This document shows positions 16,597 through 25,185 of a stretch of 64,000 nt of DNA, one piece after another (position 1 is the first letter of the stretch; every line of letters starts with the position of its first letter). The notes under the pieces were generated by a model. It had not been told where the DNA came from. It worked only from the letters and a program-made list of their open reading frames with translations, and did not search any database. Source of the stretch: Deferribacteres bacterium (GTDB lineage Bacteria > Zhuqueibacterota > Zhuqueibacteria > Zhuqueibacterales > Geothermadaptataceae); NCBI GenBank assembly GCA_020633655.1, contig JACKDF010000001.1, positions 62,001 to 126,000 on the forward strand, in the 5' to 3' direction. Both the position numbers and the translations under genes were made by a program.

Positions 16597-17313
16597 GTGC
16601 AAATACTGAAAAATCTCTATCAGGTCGGCGGCGATTTAAACGGAATTACGTGGGACGGAGTTGACATCGGCTATAACGATTGTAATACCTATGTTCTTAA
16701 ACGCCCGGATGGTTTAATCATGTTCGATTGCGGCTGCGGTGATACCTTGCAGCAAATCTTTGCGAACATGCGTTATTGGGGACTCGATCCAGCGGATATT
16801 CGCTACTGCATTTTAACCCATGCCCATCTCGATCATTCGGGGGCCGGTCATTTGCTAAAAAAACAAGGGGTACGCTTCATATCAAGCAATGAAACCGCTG
16901 ACGCCGTTGGTGAAGGCGACGAACGTTGTTGTACGTACCTGTATCACAAAGAATTCACGCCTTTTATTATTGATCGAACAATTACGGATGGCGAAAAAAT
17001 TTCATTACTGGATATGGAGCTGAAAGTTCTTCTTCTCCCCGGGCATACCATGGGATGCACAGCCTGGATTTTCGAACATGAAAAAAGAAGACTTGTCGTT
17101 AGCGGTGACATCATCGGCACACTGCTGGACGGCCATTTCGGATGGAGCGGATCCATAGATTTCGATCGCGAGAAATATATTAAATCCCTGCGCCGCTTTG
17201 CACGAGTGGATATGGATATTATGTTGCCAGGTCATGGAATGGTTTATTTTCACAAGCCACGCAGGCGCGTAGAAAATGTTTTGAGTATTGCTTTAAGCGA
17301 GTGGCGAACTTAG
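16597..17313 (+). CDS. metallo-beta-lactamase-fold hydrolase
   Basis: 238 aa with a GTG start at 16597. No stronger in-frame ATG is present, and the nearest ATG (16584) is out of frame. The zinc-binding THAHLDHSG motif, the GHTMGCTAW histidine, the SGDIIG aspartate and a late PGHG histidine complete the two-zinc site. The length fits the glyoxalase-II-like group of the superfamily. It is cytosolic (no signal). The substrate cannot be predicted; it follows the exporter after a 100-bp gap and may be a separate unit. Confidence 0.85.
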   Translation: MQILKNLYQVGGDLNGITWDGVDIGYNDCNTYVLKRPDGLIMFDCGCGDTLQQIFANMRYWGLDPADIRYCILTHAHLDHSGAGHLLKKQGVRFISSNETADAVGEGDERCCTYLYHKEFTPFIIDRTITDGEKISLLDMELKVLLLPGHTMGCTAWIFEHEKRRLVVSGDIIGTLLDGHFGWSGSIDFDREKYIKSLRRFARVDMDIMLPGHGMVYFHKPRRRVENVLSIALSEWRT

Positions 17314-17382
17314 TAACTTCATGGGGATTTATGGTATAATAAAACTATCAACGCACAGGCGAAAAAGGACATGAGTAAATGA

Positions 17383-18498
17383 TCACTTTTTATTTTTCGC
17401 CATCCTCATTCTCTCATCCTCAATGATTTGTCGAAACATGTCATCAAACTCAGAGATACGAAATTTCCAATCAAACTTTTTACTGCTTGCGTAGAGTTTT
17501 TCTTTTAGCTCCTGGTATTTATCGAGATTGAGCAATAAGTGGCGGAGTTTGTTGAGAAGTTCTGTATCGTTCTTATATAGAAAGTATTTATGGAACTCCT
17601 GATCAAGGATTTCAGGATAAGAAAGGCGATTGGGCAACAAAGGTAAATTTTTAGAATACATGGCTTCAATTACAGCAAAACCAAAGTTCTCCTGCACTGC
17701 GGTGGAAATAACAATATCGCCGAGGTTTAGAAAGTGTGCATAGTCTTCCTCAGTGTCCACATATCCAAAATGAACGATGCGATCACTTAGGCGTTCTTTC
17801 GCTTCCAGAAATTCTTTCGGATGAACCTGATGGTTTTCTCCCAGGATAATCAGTTTAAAAGGTACATTCTCCTCAGCTAATTTATACAAAACATCAAAAA
17901 AGACCGCAGGTTGCTTATCAAAAGCCCAGCGATGATTCCACAAAATATGCGGAATCGCATTGGCTTTCGCACGATTCGCCCTTAATAAAGCAAAGTCACT
18001 TCCCATATAGACAACTTTGCTTTTTTTCATGATCTTATCATGCGCTAAAACCGGGATAAATTCCGGTATCCGGTTTTGGAACTGCCGCAGTTCGTGATCG
18101 AATTTTCTCAACTGAAAATCCGAATTAAAAAGGTTAACATTTGCCGTCAGTGCAGAAGTACAATTCGCAACGACAAAATGATAGTCCGGGCTTTGAAGAT
18201 TGGTTTTTGGATAAGTCAATTGATTTTCATGAAAGAACATGATACTGGGGCCGTGATATCCCGTCATTGCCTTTAGTTCCGCCAGATTAATCATATCCGT
18301 TGCAATCAATAAATCATAATGCGACAAATCCCCGTTTATTTGCTCGGCGAAATACATCGCAGCTGTACGAAGCCGCCATTTCCAGAAACGCGCGGGTAAA
18401 GTAAAAGTATCAATATCATGCGTGCTGTATTTTTGCAAACCATCGAGAAAGCTTTTATGGGAACCACCATAAAAACTTTCGACAAATGCTATTTTCAT
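17383..18498 (-). CDS. tRNA-queuosine alpha-mannosyltransferase-like glycosyltransferase
   Basis: 371 aa, GT-B fold. The N-terminal half carries the signature of the family formerly DUF3524 (QTMAN, GTDC1-related): VESFYGGSH, LPARFWKWRLRTAAMYFAE, LLIATDMINLAELKA, FFHENQLTYP and NCTSALTANVNLFNS. The C-terminal half is a group-1 glycosyltransferase domain with LGDIVISTAVQENFGFAVIEAM. The vertebrate member mannosylates queuosine-34 of tRNA-Asp; bacterial members are expected to act on queuosine too, though the sugar and tRNA are not shown by sequence. It stands alone, convergent with the MBL gene, and no queuosine biosynthesis genes are seen in the window. Confidence 0.85.
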   Translation of the reverse strand: MKIAFVESFYGGSHKSFLDGLQKYSTHDIDTFTLPARFWKWRLRTAAMYFAEQINGDLSHYDLLIATDMINLAELKAMTGYHGPSIMFFHENQLTYPKTNLQSPDYHFVVANCTSALTANVNLFNSDFQLRKFDHELRQFQNRIPEFIPVLAHDKIMKKSKVVYMGSDFALLRANRAKANAIPHILWNHRWAFDKQPAVFFDVLYKLAEENVPFKLIILGENHQVHPKEFLEAKERLSDRIVHFGYVDTEEDYAHFLNLGDIVISTAVQENFGFAVIEAMYSKNLPLLPNRLSYPEILDQEFHKYFLYKNDTELLNKLRHLLLNLDKYQELKEKLYASSKKFDWKFRISEFDDMFRQIIEDERMRMAKNKK

Positions 18499-18552
18499 TC
18501 ATTCTCTCACAGAACTTGAATTTACAGATCGCGCAATTTTTAACTTCGAGCA

Positions 18553-18579
18553 CAAAAAAAGCCACCTTACGGTGGCTCT
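18553..18579 (-). terminator. intrinsic terminator after the R3H gene
   Basis: Minus-strand reading: GAGCCACC, loop GTAA, GGTGGCTTTTTTT. A perfect stem followed by a T-tract, three bases after the R3H stop codon. It ends the mpl-R3H transcript. Confidence 0.9.
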
Positions 18580-18582
18580 CAA

Positions 18583-19113
18583 TTAAAACAGTTTAAGTTT
18601 ACGTGCCATTTTTCGCAACTTCCTACCAAAACGCACGGGTACTATCTTCACAAATCGTTCGTCACCTTCCCCAATCGACGTCGTCTCGACGCTTTCATCA
18701 TCTTTTAAAACATCGTGGACGATGAAGCGCTCATAATTGCTCATCGGATGAAGTTCAATTTCCTCGCCGGTTTTTACTGCTTCACGTGCTTTCTCGAGAA
18801 CATATTCACGTATTTTACCAACTGGAAAAATCCACAGCAGGTGCTCCTCACCGTTCCGATAGGTTTTGGTTTCGAAATCTCCTTTGTTGTCAAAAAACTG
18901 ATGGACACGCATGCGCTCATAAGCATTTAATTCCTCAAGACATACTGCATGAATTGAATCCTGGAGCATCTCTTGCGCATTACGAATAGTTCTTTGAATT
19001 TTTTCATCATCCTCACGATTTCTATTTCTTTGCTGGCCCCTTCCCTGATAGGAGCCGCGTCGTGAACCACCGCGATCTGAATTTCGTGATGGTCTTCTCC
19101 TGTTCTGATTCAT
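18583..19113 (-). CDS. tandem R3H-domain single-stranded nucleic-acid-binding protein
   Basis: 176 aa. The first 40 residues are an Arg/Gly/Asn-rich basic tail (RRRPSRNSDRGGSRRGSYQG), typical of RNA-binding proteins. Two R3H domains follow: about 55-110 (LNAYERMRVHQFF...) and about 115-165 (MSNYERFIVHDVL...), each with the R-x3-H pattern and a closing beta strand. R3H domains bind single-stranded RNA or DNA; the single-domain relatives include the Jag/KhpB proteins. The start lies nine bases after the mpl stop, so the two form a transcriptional unit ending in a terminator. A link between RNA binding and cell-wall metabolism is suggested by Jag/KhpB but remains inference here. Confidence 0.8.
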   Translation of the reverse strand: MNQNRRRPSRNSDRGGSRRGSYQGRGQQRNRNREDDEKIQRTIRNAQEMLQDSIHAVCLEELNAYERMRVHQFFDNKGDFETKTYRNGEEHLLWIFPVGKIREYVLEKAREAVKTGEEIELHPMSNYERFIVHDVLKDDESVETTSIGEGDERFVKIVPVRFGRKLRKMARKLKLF

Positions 19114-19122
19114 AGAGTAACT

Positions 19123-20538
19123 TCACTCTTCCTTTCTTCTGTGATCTATGATTAATCTCTCGGCGAATCTATCTGGCATATGAGCGAATTCTCCATTGCT
19201 CATGAAAACGAAAACGTCCTTTCCGGTTTTGTTTTCGAATAAATAATGCAGCATTTCTTCACCGGGAGACATGATATGTGCTTTAATATTTTTTTCGTTT
19301 AATATTGTTATAATATTTTCAACTGACAAACGTTCGGCAGTTTGCACTTTATCCGGTCGATGCAATGGTGTTATTATAACCTCATCCGCGAAATCAAATG
19401 CATCATAATAGTGCTTCTCGAAAATTTTGCGCTTGGCGGAAGCGGAGCGAGGCTCAAACAACGCCCATATTTTTTTATCAGGGTATCGTTTTTTTACGCC
19501 ACGCAGTGTTTGCGACACCGCTGTTGCATGGTGCGCAAAATCATCAAAAACCAATATCTCCCCTACCTGTTTTTTCAATGTTAACCGGCGTTTAACGCCT
19601 TTAAATTCTTTGAGTGCGGCAACAACTTTGTCAACTGAAATACCCAGAGTGCAAGCACTTACAAAGGCAGCCAGTGCGTTGCGAATATTATGTTCGCCCG
19701 ACTGACTGATTTGTACTTCTGCCTGCCAGCTACCATTGAAGTAAATGGAAAAGCTACTTGATTCATTGCCAAAGTTAAGATCCTTCGCTTGCCATTGTGC
19801 CTCATTATGAAGAGCCATCGTTTCAACTTGAGAGAAAGATTTTTGCACTATATCCGCAACCACAGGATCATCGATATTGGCAATAATTTTTCCGTTTCCA
19901 GGCACAATATTAATGAGCTGGCGGAAAGCCTTTTCTATCTCCTCAAGCGAATTGTAGATGTCAGCGTGATCAAACTCAATATTGTTAATAACGAGTAAAT
20001 CAGGCTGATAGTGCAAAAATTTGGCACGTTTATCAAAAAAAGCGCTATCGTATTCGTCTCCCTCAAGGACGATATGTTCACCTTGGGCAACCTGAAAACC
20101 GCCATTGAAATTTTCTGGCATTCCTCCGATGAAAAATGAGGGCTTTCGACCTGCGTATTCCAAAATCCAGGCTAGCATGGAACTTGTGGTGGTTTTCCCG
20201 TGAGTGCCTGTCACAACGCATGAAATTTTTTCTTGAATAAAAAACCGGTTTAGAGCCGCGGGTAGGGATATATAAGGAATTTTTTCATTTAAAACAAATT
20301 CAACTTCCGGATTCCCCCTCGACATAGCGTTCCCAATAACAACAAGATCCGGTTTTTCATTTAAATGCGTTTTGTCGAATCCTTGAAAAACTGGAATGTT
20401 TTGTTGTTCCAGAAAGGTGCTCATAGGTGGATATACATTCTCATCCACACCATAAACAATGTATCCCTTAGATTTAAACATGGCAGCCAGAGAGGCCATC
20501 CCCGTACCGCATATCGCGATAAAATATATTTTTTTCAT
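19123..20538 (-). CDS. mpl: UDP-N-acetylmuramate:L-Ala-gamma-D-Glu-meso-DAP ligase
   Basis: 471 aa Mur ligase. The N-terminal Rossmann-like start FIAICGTGMASLAAMFKSKG is the Mpl form, with GVDENVYPPMSTFLEQ. The ATP loop is VTGTHGKTTTSSM; the catalytic and metal residues are in EGDEYDSAFFD and NNIEFDHADIY; the Mur C-terminal domain has VFDDFAHHATA and EPRSASAKR. Length matches the family. It re-attaches recycled murein tripeptide to UDP-MurNAc in the cytosol, so this organism recycles meso-DAP peptidoglycan. It precedes the R3H gene by nine bases and has a palindrome (20575-20590) in its leader. Confidence 0.95.
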   Translation of the reverse strand: MKKIYFIAICGTGMASLAAMFKSKGYIVYGVDENVYPPMSTFLEQQNIPVFQGFDKTHLNEKPDLVVIGNAMSRGNPEVEFVLNEKIPYISLPAALNRFFIQEKISCVVTGTHGKTTTSSMLAWILEYAGRKPSFFIGGMPENFNGGFQVAQGEHIVLEGDEYDSAFFDKRAKFLHYQPDLLVINNIEFDHADIYNSLEEIEKAFRQLINIVPGNGKIIANIDDPVVADIVQKSFSQVETMALHNEAQWQAKDLNFGNESSSFSIYFNGSWQAEVQISQSGEHNIRNALAAFVSACTLGISVDKVVAALKEFKGVKRRLTLKKQVGEILVFDDFAHHATAVSQTLRGVKKRYPDKKIWALFEPRSASAKRKIFEKHYYDAFDFADEVIITPLHRPDKVQTAERLSVENIITILNEKNIKAHIMSPGEEMLHYLFENKTGKDVFVFMSNGEFAHMPDRFAERLIIDHRRKEE

Positions 20539-20574
20539 TCGTTTATGGACGGTTCAGTCAAAGTATTTAGCAAT

Positions 20575-20590
20575 AGTTTGCAAGCAAACT
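20575..20590. promoter_or_regulatory. 16-bp palindrome upstream of mpl
   Basis: AGTTTGC and GCAAACT arms separated by AA, 37 to 52 bp before the mpl ATG. Possible operator; no regulator is identified. Confidence 0.35.
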
Positions 20591-20755
20591 GAATATAGAT
20601 AAAAAGAAATCATTAAAGCAATGTGTTGTCGCATAATTGCATTTAAAAATCTGCAATAAATCGCACGGCCCGGTTAAGCAAAGAATTGATTTAAAAACCG
20701 TATATATACTATATTGGGTTCTCACCTGTGCCCTTCCCACGCAGTGCATTTTCCT

Positions 20756-21661
20756 TTACTGTTGTTCAAGCGAGTCGTTTTCAACAGGCTCCGCGGGTAA
20801 TTCAGTATTCGTCTCGGCAGGTTTTACTGGATTTCGTCTATATGGATGGATCCCACTCTGATCTATCTGTATAAATCGTACCTGGCCTCGCTGGCCGATG
20901 GCTTGCAATTCCTTTTCATTCAAATACATTTTAATACCGCCGGCATTCCCGATCTGCAGGCTGAAATGTTTTAATGCCCGATAACTCTTCGCATGTCCTG
21001 GGGTAAAAATTGCTTCGCTTTCATCTGTATCATCGATGATTACTTTTACCCATACACTGTCAATAGCTTCAATACGCAGGTTCAATGCTTCCTTTTGTAC
21101 CTCCGTATCCCTGTGCACAACTTCCGTTTTTTGCGTTACGCTATCTTTGTTCACTTCTTGCAGTACTTGTTCAAATGGAATGGGCGTCACAATTTTTTCT
21201 TCAGGTGCATTGTTTATTTGCGGTTCTGGTGGTTTTTTTTCGGTGAAAGTGCTTATAAGGATAATAATGATGACGACGGCCGCTAATCCGGCCCCGACGA
21301 TGATTTCATTTTGAAATATTTTTTTGGCCCGAATGGATTTTTCTTTTGGAGATGGTGCATGTTTTTCCAAAACGATTTCATCGCTGCTTACACTTTCGTC
21401 AGCTTTCGGAGTTGCCGGTCCTTTCTGCCACAGATCAAGCAGTGCGTGAGCGTCCATATTGAGAAATTCGGCATACGACTTCACAAATGCACGAACATAA
21501 GGCAGAGGTAAAAATCCCATATCACCAGATTCAATCTTCTGCAAATATTCTGTATTGATGCGAAGTTTTTTTGAGACTTCTTCAATGGAAAGATTATTTG
21601 CCAGACGATTTTGTTTTATCTCCGCTCCGATTGCTGCGGAGTTTTGTTTATTTGTACTCAT
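20756..21661 (-). CDS. RodZ-like helix-turn-helix membrane protein
   Basis: 301 aa from ATG 21661, which overlaps the Maf stop by four bases. The N-terminal helix-turn-helix (AAIGAEIKQNRLANNLSIEE, with YLQKIESGD) is the RodZ/HTH_25 type. A single membrane helix lies at about 115-140 (VGAGLAAVVIIIILIST), followed by a periplasmic region with a DUF4115-type beta domain (VKVIIDDTDESEAIFTPG). RodZ links MreB to the wall-elongation complex. The bacterial-shape role is inferred by family; no mreB is in the window. The C-terminus ends ENDSLEQQ and has no unusual feature. Confidence 0.85.
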   Translation of the reverse strand: MSTNKQNSAAIGAEIKQNRLANNLSIEEVSKKLRINTEYLQKIESGDMGFLPLPYVRAFVKSYAEFLNMDAHALLDLWQKGPATPKADESVSSDEIVLEKHAPSPKEKSIRAKKIFQNEIIVGAGLAAVVIIIILISTFTEKKPPEPQINNAPEEKIVTPIPFEQVLQEVNKDSVTQKTEVVHRDTEVQKEALNLRIEAIDSVWVKVIIDDTDESEAIFTPGHAKSYRALKHFSLQIGNAGGIKMYLNEKELQAIGQRGQVRFIQIDQSGIHPYRRNPVKPAETNTELPAEPVENDSLEQQ

Positions 21662-22266
21662 TTGGTCCCTTGCTTCATAGCAAATAGTCGAAGGCATTGC
21701 TGATAAAAGGCAGCAACGGGAAAACCGACGACATTATAAAAACAACCATCAATTTTTTTGACAAACACTGCACTGATATCCTGTATTCCATACGCTCCTG
21801 CTTTATCCATGGGATGCCCTGTATCGATGTATCCATACTTCTCTTCATCACTCAAATTTTTAAATACAACTTTCGTCGTTTCAGTAAAATTTATTTCTTG
21901 TTGCTTGTCCAGAGAGTTTAAATATACACCTGTAATAACCTCATGTTCGCGCCCTGAAAGCCTTGTTAAAAGGCTGTATGCATCCGCTCTATCTACAGGT
22001 TTTCCCAGTATTTCATTATCAATAACAACTATGGTATCGGCGGCGACAACTATACCCTCATTGTGTTTATTTCGTATAACTTCTCCTTTTTCCTTCGCAA
22101 GGTCCTGTGCTATTTCATTCGGTTGGCGTTCCAATGAAAAACTTTCATCAGTCAAAGGAACATCGACGATATAGTTCAAACCCATCATTGTGAAGAGCTG
22201 CTTTCTTCGTGGGGAACCGGAGGCCAGAATAAAATTTTTATCTCTAAAAAGAGAATTTACTACCAT
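21658..22266 (-). CDS. maf: Maf-like nucleoside triphosphate pyrophosphatase
   Basis: 202 aa. The family signature ASGSPRRKQLF is at about 15-25, with VVAADTIVV, LSGREHEVITGV and KAGAYGIQ further on. Maf enzymes hydrolyse dTTP, UTP and modified nucleotides to monophosphates, limiting their misuse in DNA and RNA. The gene is wedged between Dtd (stop adjacent to this start) and RodZ (four-base overlap), forming a dtd-maf-rodZ run. Confidence 0.93.
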   Translation of the reverse strand: MVVNSLFRDKNFILASGSPRRKQLFTMMGLNYIVDVPLTDESFSLERQPNEIAQDLAKEKGEVIRNKHNEGIVVAADTIVVIDNEILGKPVDRADAYSLLTRLSGREHEVITGVYLNSLDKQQEINFTETTKVVFKNLSDEEKYGYIDTGHPMDKAGAYGIQDISAVFVKKIDGCFYNVVGFPVAAFYQQCLRLFAMKQGTK

Positions 22267-22713
22267 TTATTTTTGTCTGCTTTCAATCATTAGCGTGACA
22301 GGTCCTTCGTTTTTGATAAGGATCTGCATCATTGCGCCGAACTCTCCGGTTGCAACTCGAACATTGCTTCTCCGCACCTCAGAAACAAAGTCATTGTATA
22401 AAGGCTCGGCTATTTCCGGTGGAGCAGCATCTGAAAATCCAGGACGTCTCCCTTTGCGGGCATCACCATAAAGTGTGAATTGAGATATAATCAGCATTTC
22501 ACCACCTATTTCCAGCAAAGATTTATTTAAGTTCCCACTTTCATCATTAAATATCCGTAAATTGACACATTTGTTGGCTATATATTTTATATCTTCCAGA
22601 TTATCACCGTTTTTAATTCCCAAGAGAAGAACGATGCCAGTACCGATTTTGCCAACAACCTTCCCTTCAATGGTAACCGATCCCTGGGAAACACGCTGTA
22701 TTAATGCACGCAC
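22267..22713 (-). CDS. dtd: D-aminoacyl-tRNA deacylase
   Basis: 148 aa with a GTG start at 22713; AAGGA lies seven bases upstream and no in-frame ATG exists nearby. Typical Dtd: MRALIQRVSQGSVTIEGK, ISQFTLYGDARKGRRPGF, and NEGPVT in place of the usual NxGPVT near the C-terminus. The enzyme clears D-amino acids and glycine mischarged on tRNA-Ala. It starts 10 bp after the UbiA stop and runs into maf. Confidence 0.95.
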   Translation of the reverse strand: MRALIQRVSQGSVTIEGKVVGKIGTGIVLLLGIKNGDNLEDIKYIANKCVNLRIFNDESGNLNKSLLEIGGEMLIISQFTLYGDARKGRRPGFSDAAPPEIAEPLYNDFVSEVRRSNVRVATGEFGAMMQILIKNEGPVTLMIESRQK

Positions 22714-22723
22714 TGCATAGTCC

Positions 22724-23569
22724 TTAACTTCCTATATAAATAGCGAATAATCCCACAAGCATGTCAATTTTTAAAATCGTACTGTAAAGTTTCAATTGAG
22801 GGCGTGAGCTTTTTGACCATAACAAAAAACTTACACCAGCAACGACCACATTTACACCCAAAACAACTGTTTTTAAATACAATAAATTATAATAACCTAT
22901 TAAATAGGGGATAAAAGTGAACAGGATGAGAATTGCAAATACTGCAATTACTATAATTTTGGCCGTCTCCTCCCCGTAAACAACCGGCAACGTGTTTGCT
23001 CCATGTTTTGCATCACCTGCAACATCTTCCATGTCTTTAATAATTTCCCGGCCCAAATGAAACAGGAAAGCCAAAAGTGCAGGTACAATTCCACCCGTTA
23101 CATTTCCACCGGCAAGTGCTCCATAGATAAATGCAAGTCCGCTTACGAGACTTACAACCAGGTTGCCCCAAAGAACCCGTCGCTTCAAAGTAGCACTATA
23201 AAAAACGAGAAGCGCAGTGCTGAACAGCGAGATTATTACAGCATATAAACCAATGAATATACTAAAAATAATACCGCAAGCAAATGAAAATATTGCCGCG
23301 TAAAAGCCTGCTCGTGCACTGATTAAACCAGCCGGCAGAACACGTTCCGGGCGATTAATTCGATCAATTTCAATGTCATACCAATCATTAATTGCATTCG
23401 CTCCTGCTGTAATGAACATGCTTGAAATGACGGCAAACACAACTCCATGCCATGAAACTGTAATGCCTGCTACAAAAGCAGCAATGAAAACACTTAATCC
23501 ACCAATCAGGCAATTTATCGGACGACTCAACTTGATGAGTGCTTTTAACCTGTCATAATAAAAAGACAT
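22724..23569 (-). CDS. UbiA-type prenyltransferase (geranylgeranylglycerol-phosphate geranylgeranyltransferase-like)
   Basis: 281 aa from ATG 23569 (GGATGGTGG upstream); the longer open frame begins with TTG. About nine membrane helices. The two Asp-rich motifs are present: first NAINDWYDIEIDRINRPERV, second REIIKDMEDVAGDAKHGANT. This motif set and the following LPAG are those of the DGGGP-synthase group, which adds the second prenyl chain to ether-linked glycerol phosphate, rather than of 4-hydroxybenzoate or protohaem enzymes. FCB bacteria have been reported to carry such genes. No GGGP synthase is in the window, so an ether-lipid pathway is not shown; a quinone or other prenyl role remains possible. 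Confidence 0.8.
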   Translation of the reverse strand: MSFYYDRLKALIKLSRPINCLIGGLSVFIAAFVAGITVSWHGVVFAVISSMFITAGANAINDWYDIEIDRINRPERVLPAGLISARAGFYAAIFSFACGIIFSIFIGLYAVIISLFSTALLVFYSATLKRRVLWGNLVVSLVSGLAFIYGALAGGNVTGGIVPALLAFLFHLGREIIKDMEDVAGDAKHGANTLPVVYGEETAKIIVIAVFAILILFTFIPYLIGYYNLLYLKTVVLGVNVVVAGVSFLLWSKSSRPQLKLYSTILKIDMLVGLFAIYIGS

Positions 23570-23639
23570 CCACCATCCATTCAAAGAATGCTGTTTGTAA
23601 TTTGTTCACTATCCGAAAAGTTTTCCGGGAAAAAATATA

Positions 23640-23791
23640 TTTTTTCGTGTCTGATGACTTTGCGGTCTATGATCAACCGGTTTAAACCTTCCTCATGAAT
23701 CTTGCATTTTTAACAATGCAGTACCGGTTGTAACAAGAACACTGATTTTAGAGCCTGCTCGCTAAAATTAGTGTTCTTTTTTTTTTTGCGA
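23640..23791 (+). ncRNA. candidate small RNA ending in a strong terminator
   Basis: No protein gene reads toward this terminator on the plus strand, yet the region folds well. Arms CAACCGGT (23674-23681) and ACCGGTTG (23723-23730) enclose a hairpin TGCAT/ATGCA, and the terminator follows five bases later. The 5' end is uncertain; TATATT at 23636 is a possible -10. I do not recognise a known RNA class. The remaining gap to 24207 is AT-rich without a gene. Confidence 0.45.
23735..23791 (+). terminator. strong intrinsic terminator without an upstream gene
   Basis: AAGAACACTGATTTTAG pairs with CTAAAATTAGTGTTCTT over 17 bp (one G-U pair), ten-base loop, then a run of at least twelve T. It points rightward, away from UbiA, so it serves an unannotated plus-strand transcript. 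Confidence 0.85.
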
Positions 23792-24207
23792 TAACGAATA
23801 CAAAATCTCAATCTTACTCGAGTAATCAATCAAAAATTATTTTGTCGAAACAGGTTTGTCCTTTTTATCAGAAGCCATGGATTTCATAGAATTATTTTGC
23901 ATTATAATTTCTTCTTATTTTTCCGTCATTGCCAGAACACGCTGTTATTCTAATGCGGTATGTTAATAGCTGAATCGTGTTGGCTTAGAAAATCAAAGAA
24001 AGATATTAGTGCAATTTTTAGGCAAAAATCTACAGTCTATTTCTCAATTGAAGTCAATATTTAGTAAAAAAGTATGAATAATAAAATATCAATTACAATT
24101 TAATTAAAAGAAACAACATAAATTGTCTCAACAATGAACCGATAAAAATAGCAACTGCAACAGGAATTGACACCAAAATTTTTATAAAACTGGCAGAAAA
24201 ACATCCA

Positions 24208-25116
24208 ATGAAGATCATCCGATACAATCCTGAACAAGATTCGTTTACATCCTATTCGTTGACACGGTATAAACTCATCATTTTCCCAATTATTACTATT
24301 GGTGCGTTATTGGTTTTCTCCCTGGGATTTTCGGCATTTTATTTTAAGTATCAGGAAAGCAAGCAACTGAGAAACTTAAAAAAGCAAACAGAATACCTTT
24401 GGGGCTTAGTCGATCATTTGGAACAAAAGAACGCGGCAATCAACAAACAGATTGCGCAAATTCAGACACAAGCAGCGCGATTAAGCGAGTTTGCAGAACT
24501 CCCAATTCTGGATGCCGAAAAATGGGAAATCGGGTCGGGTGGCTTGGAAGCAACGCCTGGAATTGATAATTATATCATCGACAAACAGTTGCGAACAAAA
24601 CTACTTGAATCCGACCACGACCTGGAGAAATTTAGCAGACAGGTCAGTTGGTTGTATGCCGAATTAAAAGCTGTAGAAGATAAATTTGATAATGACAAAA
24701 ATCTTCGCGTCCATTTTCCGTCTATCAAACCAGTACCAACCGGTATCATGACAAGTGGATACGGCATGCGGCACGATCCTTTTACTGGCGTTCGGAAACA
24801 CCACAACGGGTTGGATTTTTTCGCACGTACTGGAACAAACATACTTGCTCCGGCTGATGGAGTCGTTGAATTAGCACGGGTTAATTACGCTCAAAATCAA
24901 ACTTTTGGGAAATTAATCATCATTAACCATGGTTCTGGAATCAAAACGCGATACGGGCATTTGGGAGAAGTTTTCGTCAAAAAGGGAGATCGCGTTAAGC
25001 GTCGTCAGGTTATCGGTACAATTGGTAACAGCGGCCGCTCCACCGGCCCCCATTTACACTATGAAGTATTGAAAAATGACAAACATAAAAATCCGTACTA
25101 TTTCTTTTTCGATTAA
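24208..25116 (+). CDS. M23/LytM-family peptidoglycan endopeptidase with coiled coil
   Basis: 302 aa, ATG 24208. A membrane anchor at about 24-45 (IIFPIITIGALLVFSLGFSAF) is followed by a coiled-coil stretch of about 60 residues, as in the EnvC/NlpD and Mep families. The LytM domain has HHNGLDFFARTG (zinc ligands) and the closing GPHLHYEV. The ordering of anchor, coiled coil and peptidase matches divisome-type or mannose-independent wall hydrolases. The His and Asp ligands are intact, so it is probably active, cleaving glycine or DAP crosslinks in the periplasm. Confidence 0.9.
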   Translation: MKIIRYNPEQDSFTSYSLTRYKLIIFPIITIGALLVFSLGFSAFYFKYQESKQLRNLKKQTEYLWGLVDHLEQKNAAINKQIAQIQTQAARLSEFAELPILDAEKWEIGSGGLEATPGIDNYIIDKQLRTKLLESDHDLEKFSRQVSWLYAELKAVEDKFDNDKNLRVHFPSIKPVPTGIMTSGYGMRHDPFTGVRKHHNGLDFFARTGTNILAPADGVVELARVNYAQNQTFGKLIIINHGSGIKTRYGHLGEVFVKKGDRVKRRQVIGTIGNSGRSTGPHLHYEVLKNDKHKNPYYFFFD

Positions 25117-25158
25117 TTTTTACTGAAATTGTTCAATTCCGGTTTTCGCAAATCACAA

Positions 25159-25185
25159 GTAGCCGAGTTCGAAAAATTCGGCTAC
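25159..25185. terminator. hairpin between convergent genes
   Basis: GTAGCCGA and TCGGCTAC arms with an 11-base loop. It overlaps the last codons of the minus-strand gene and lies 43 bp after the M23 stop. It echoes the CGGCTACAA words of family C, so it may be a related repeat or a weak bidirectional terminator; the T-tract is poor. Confidence 0.4.
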
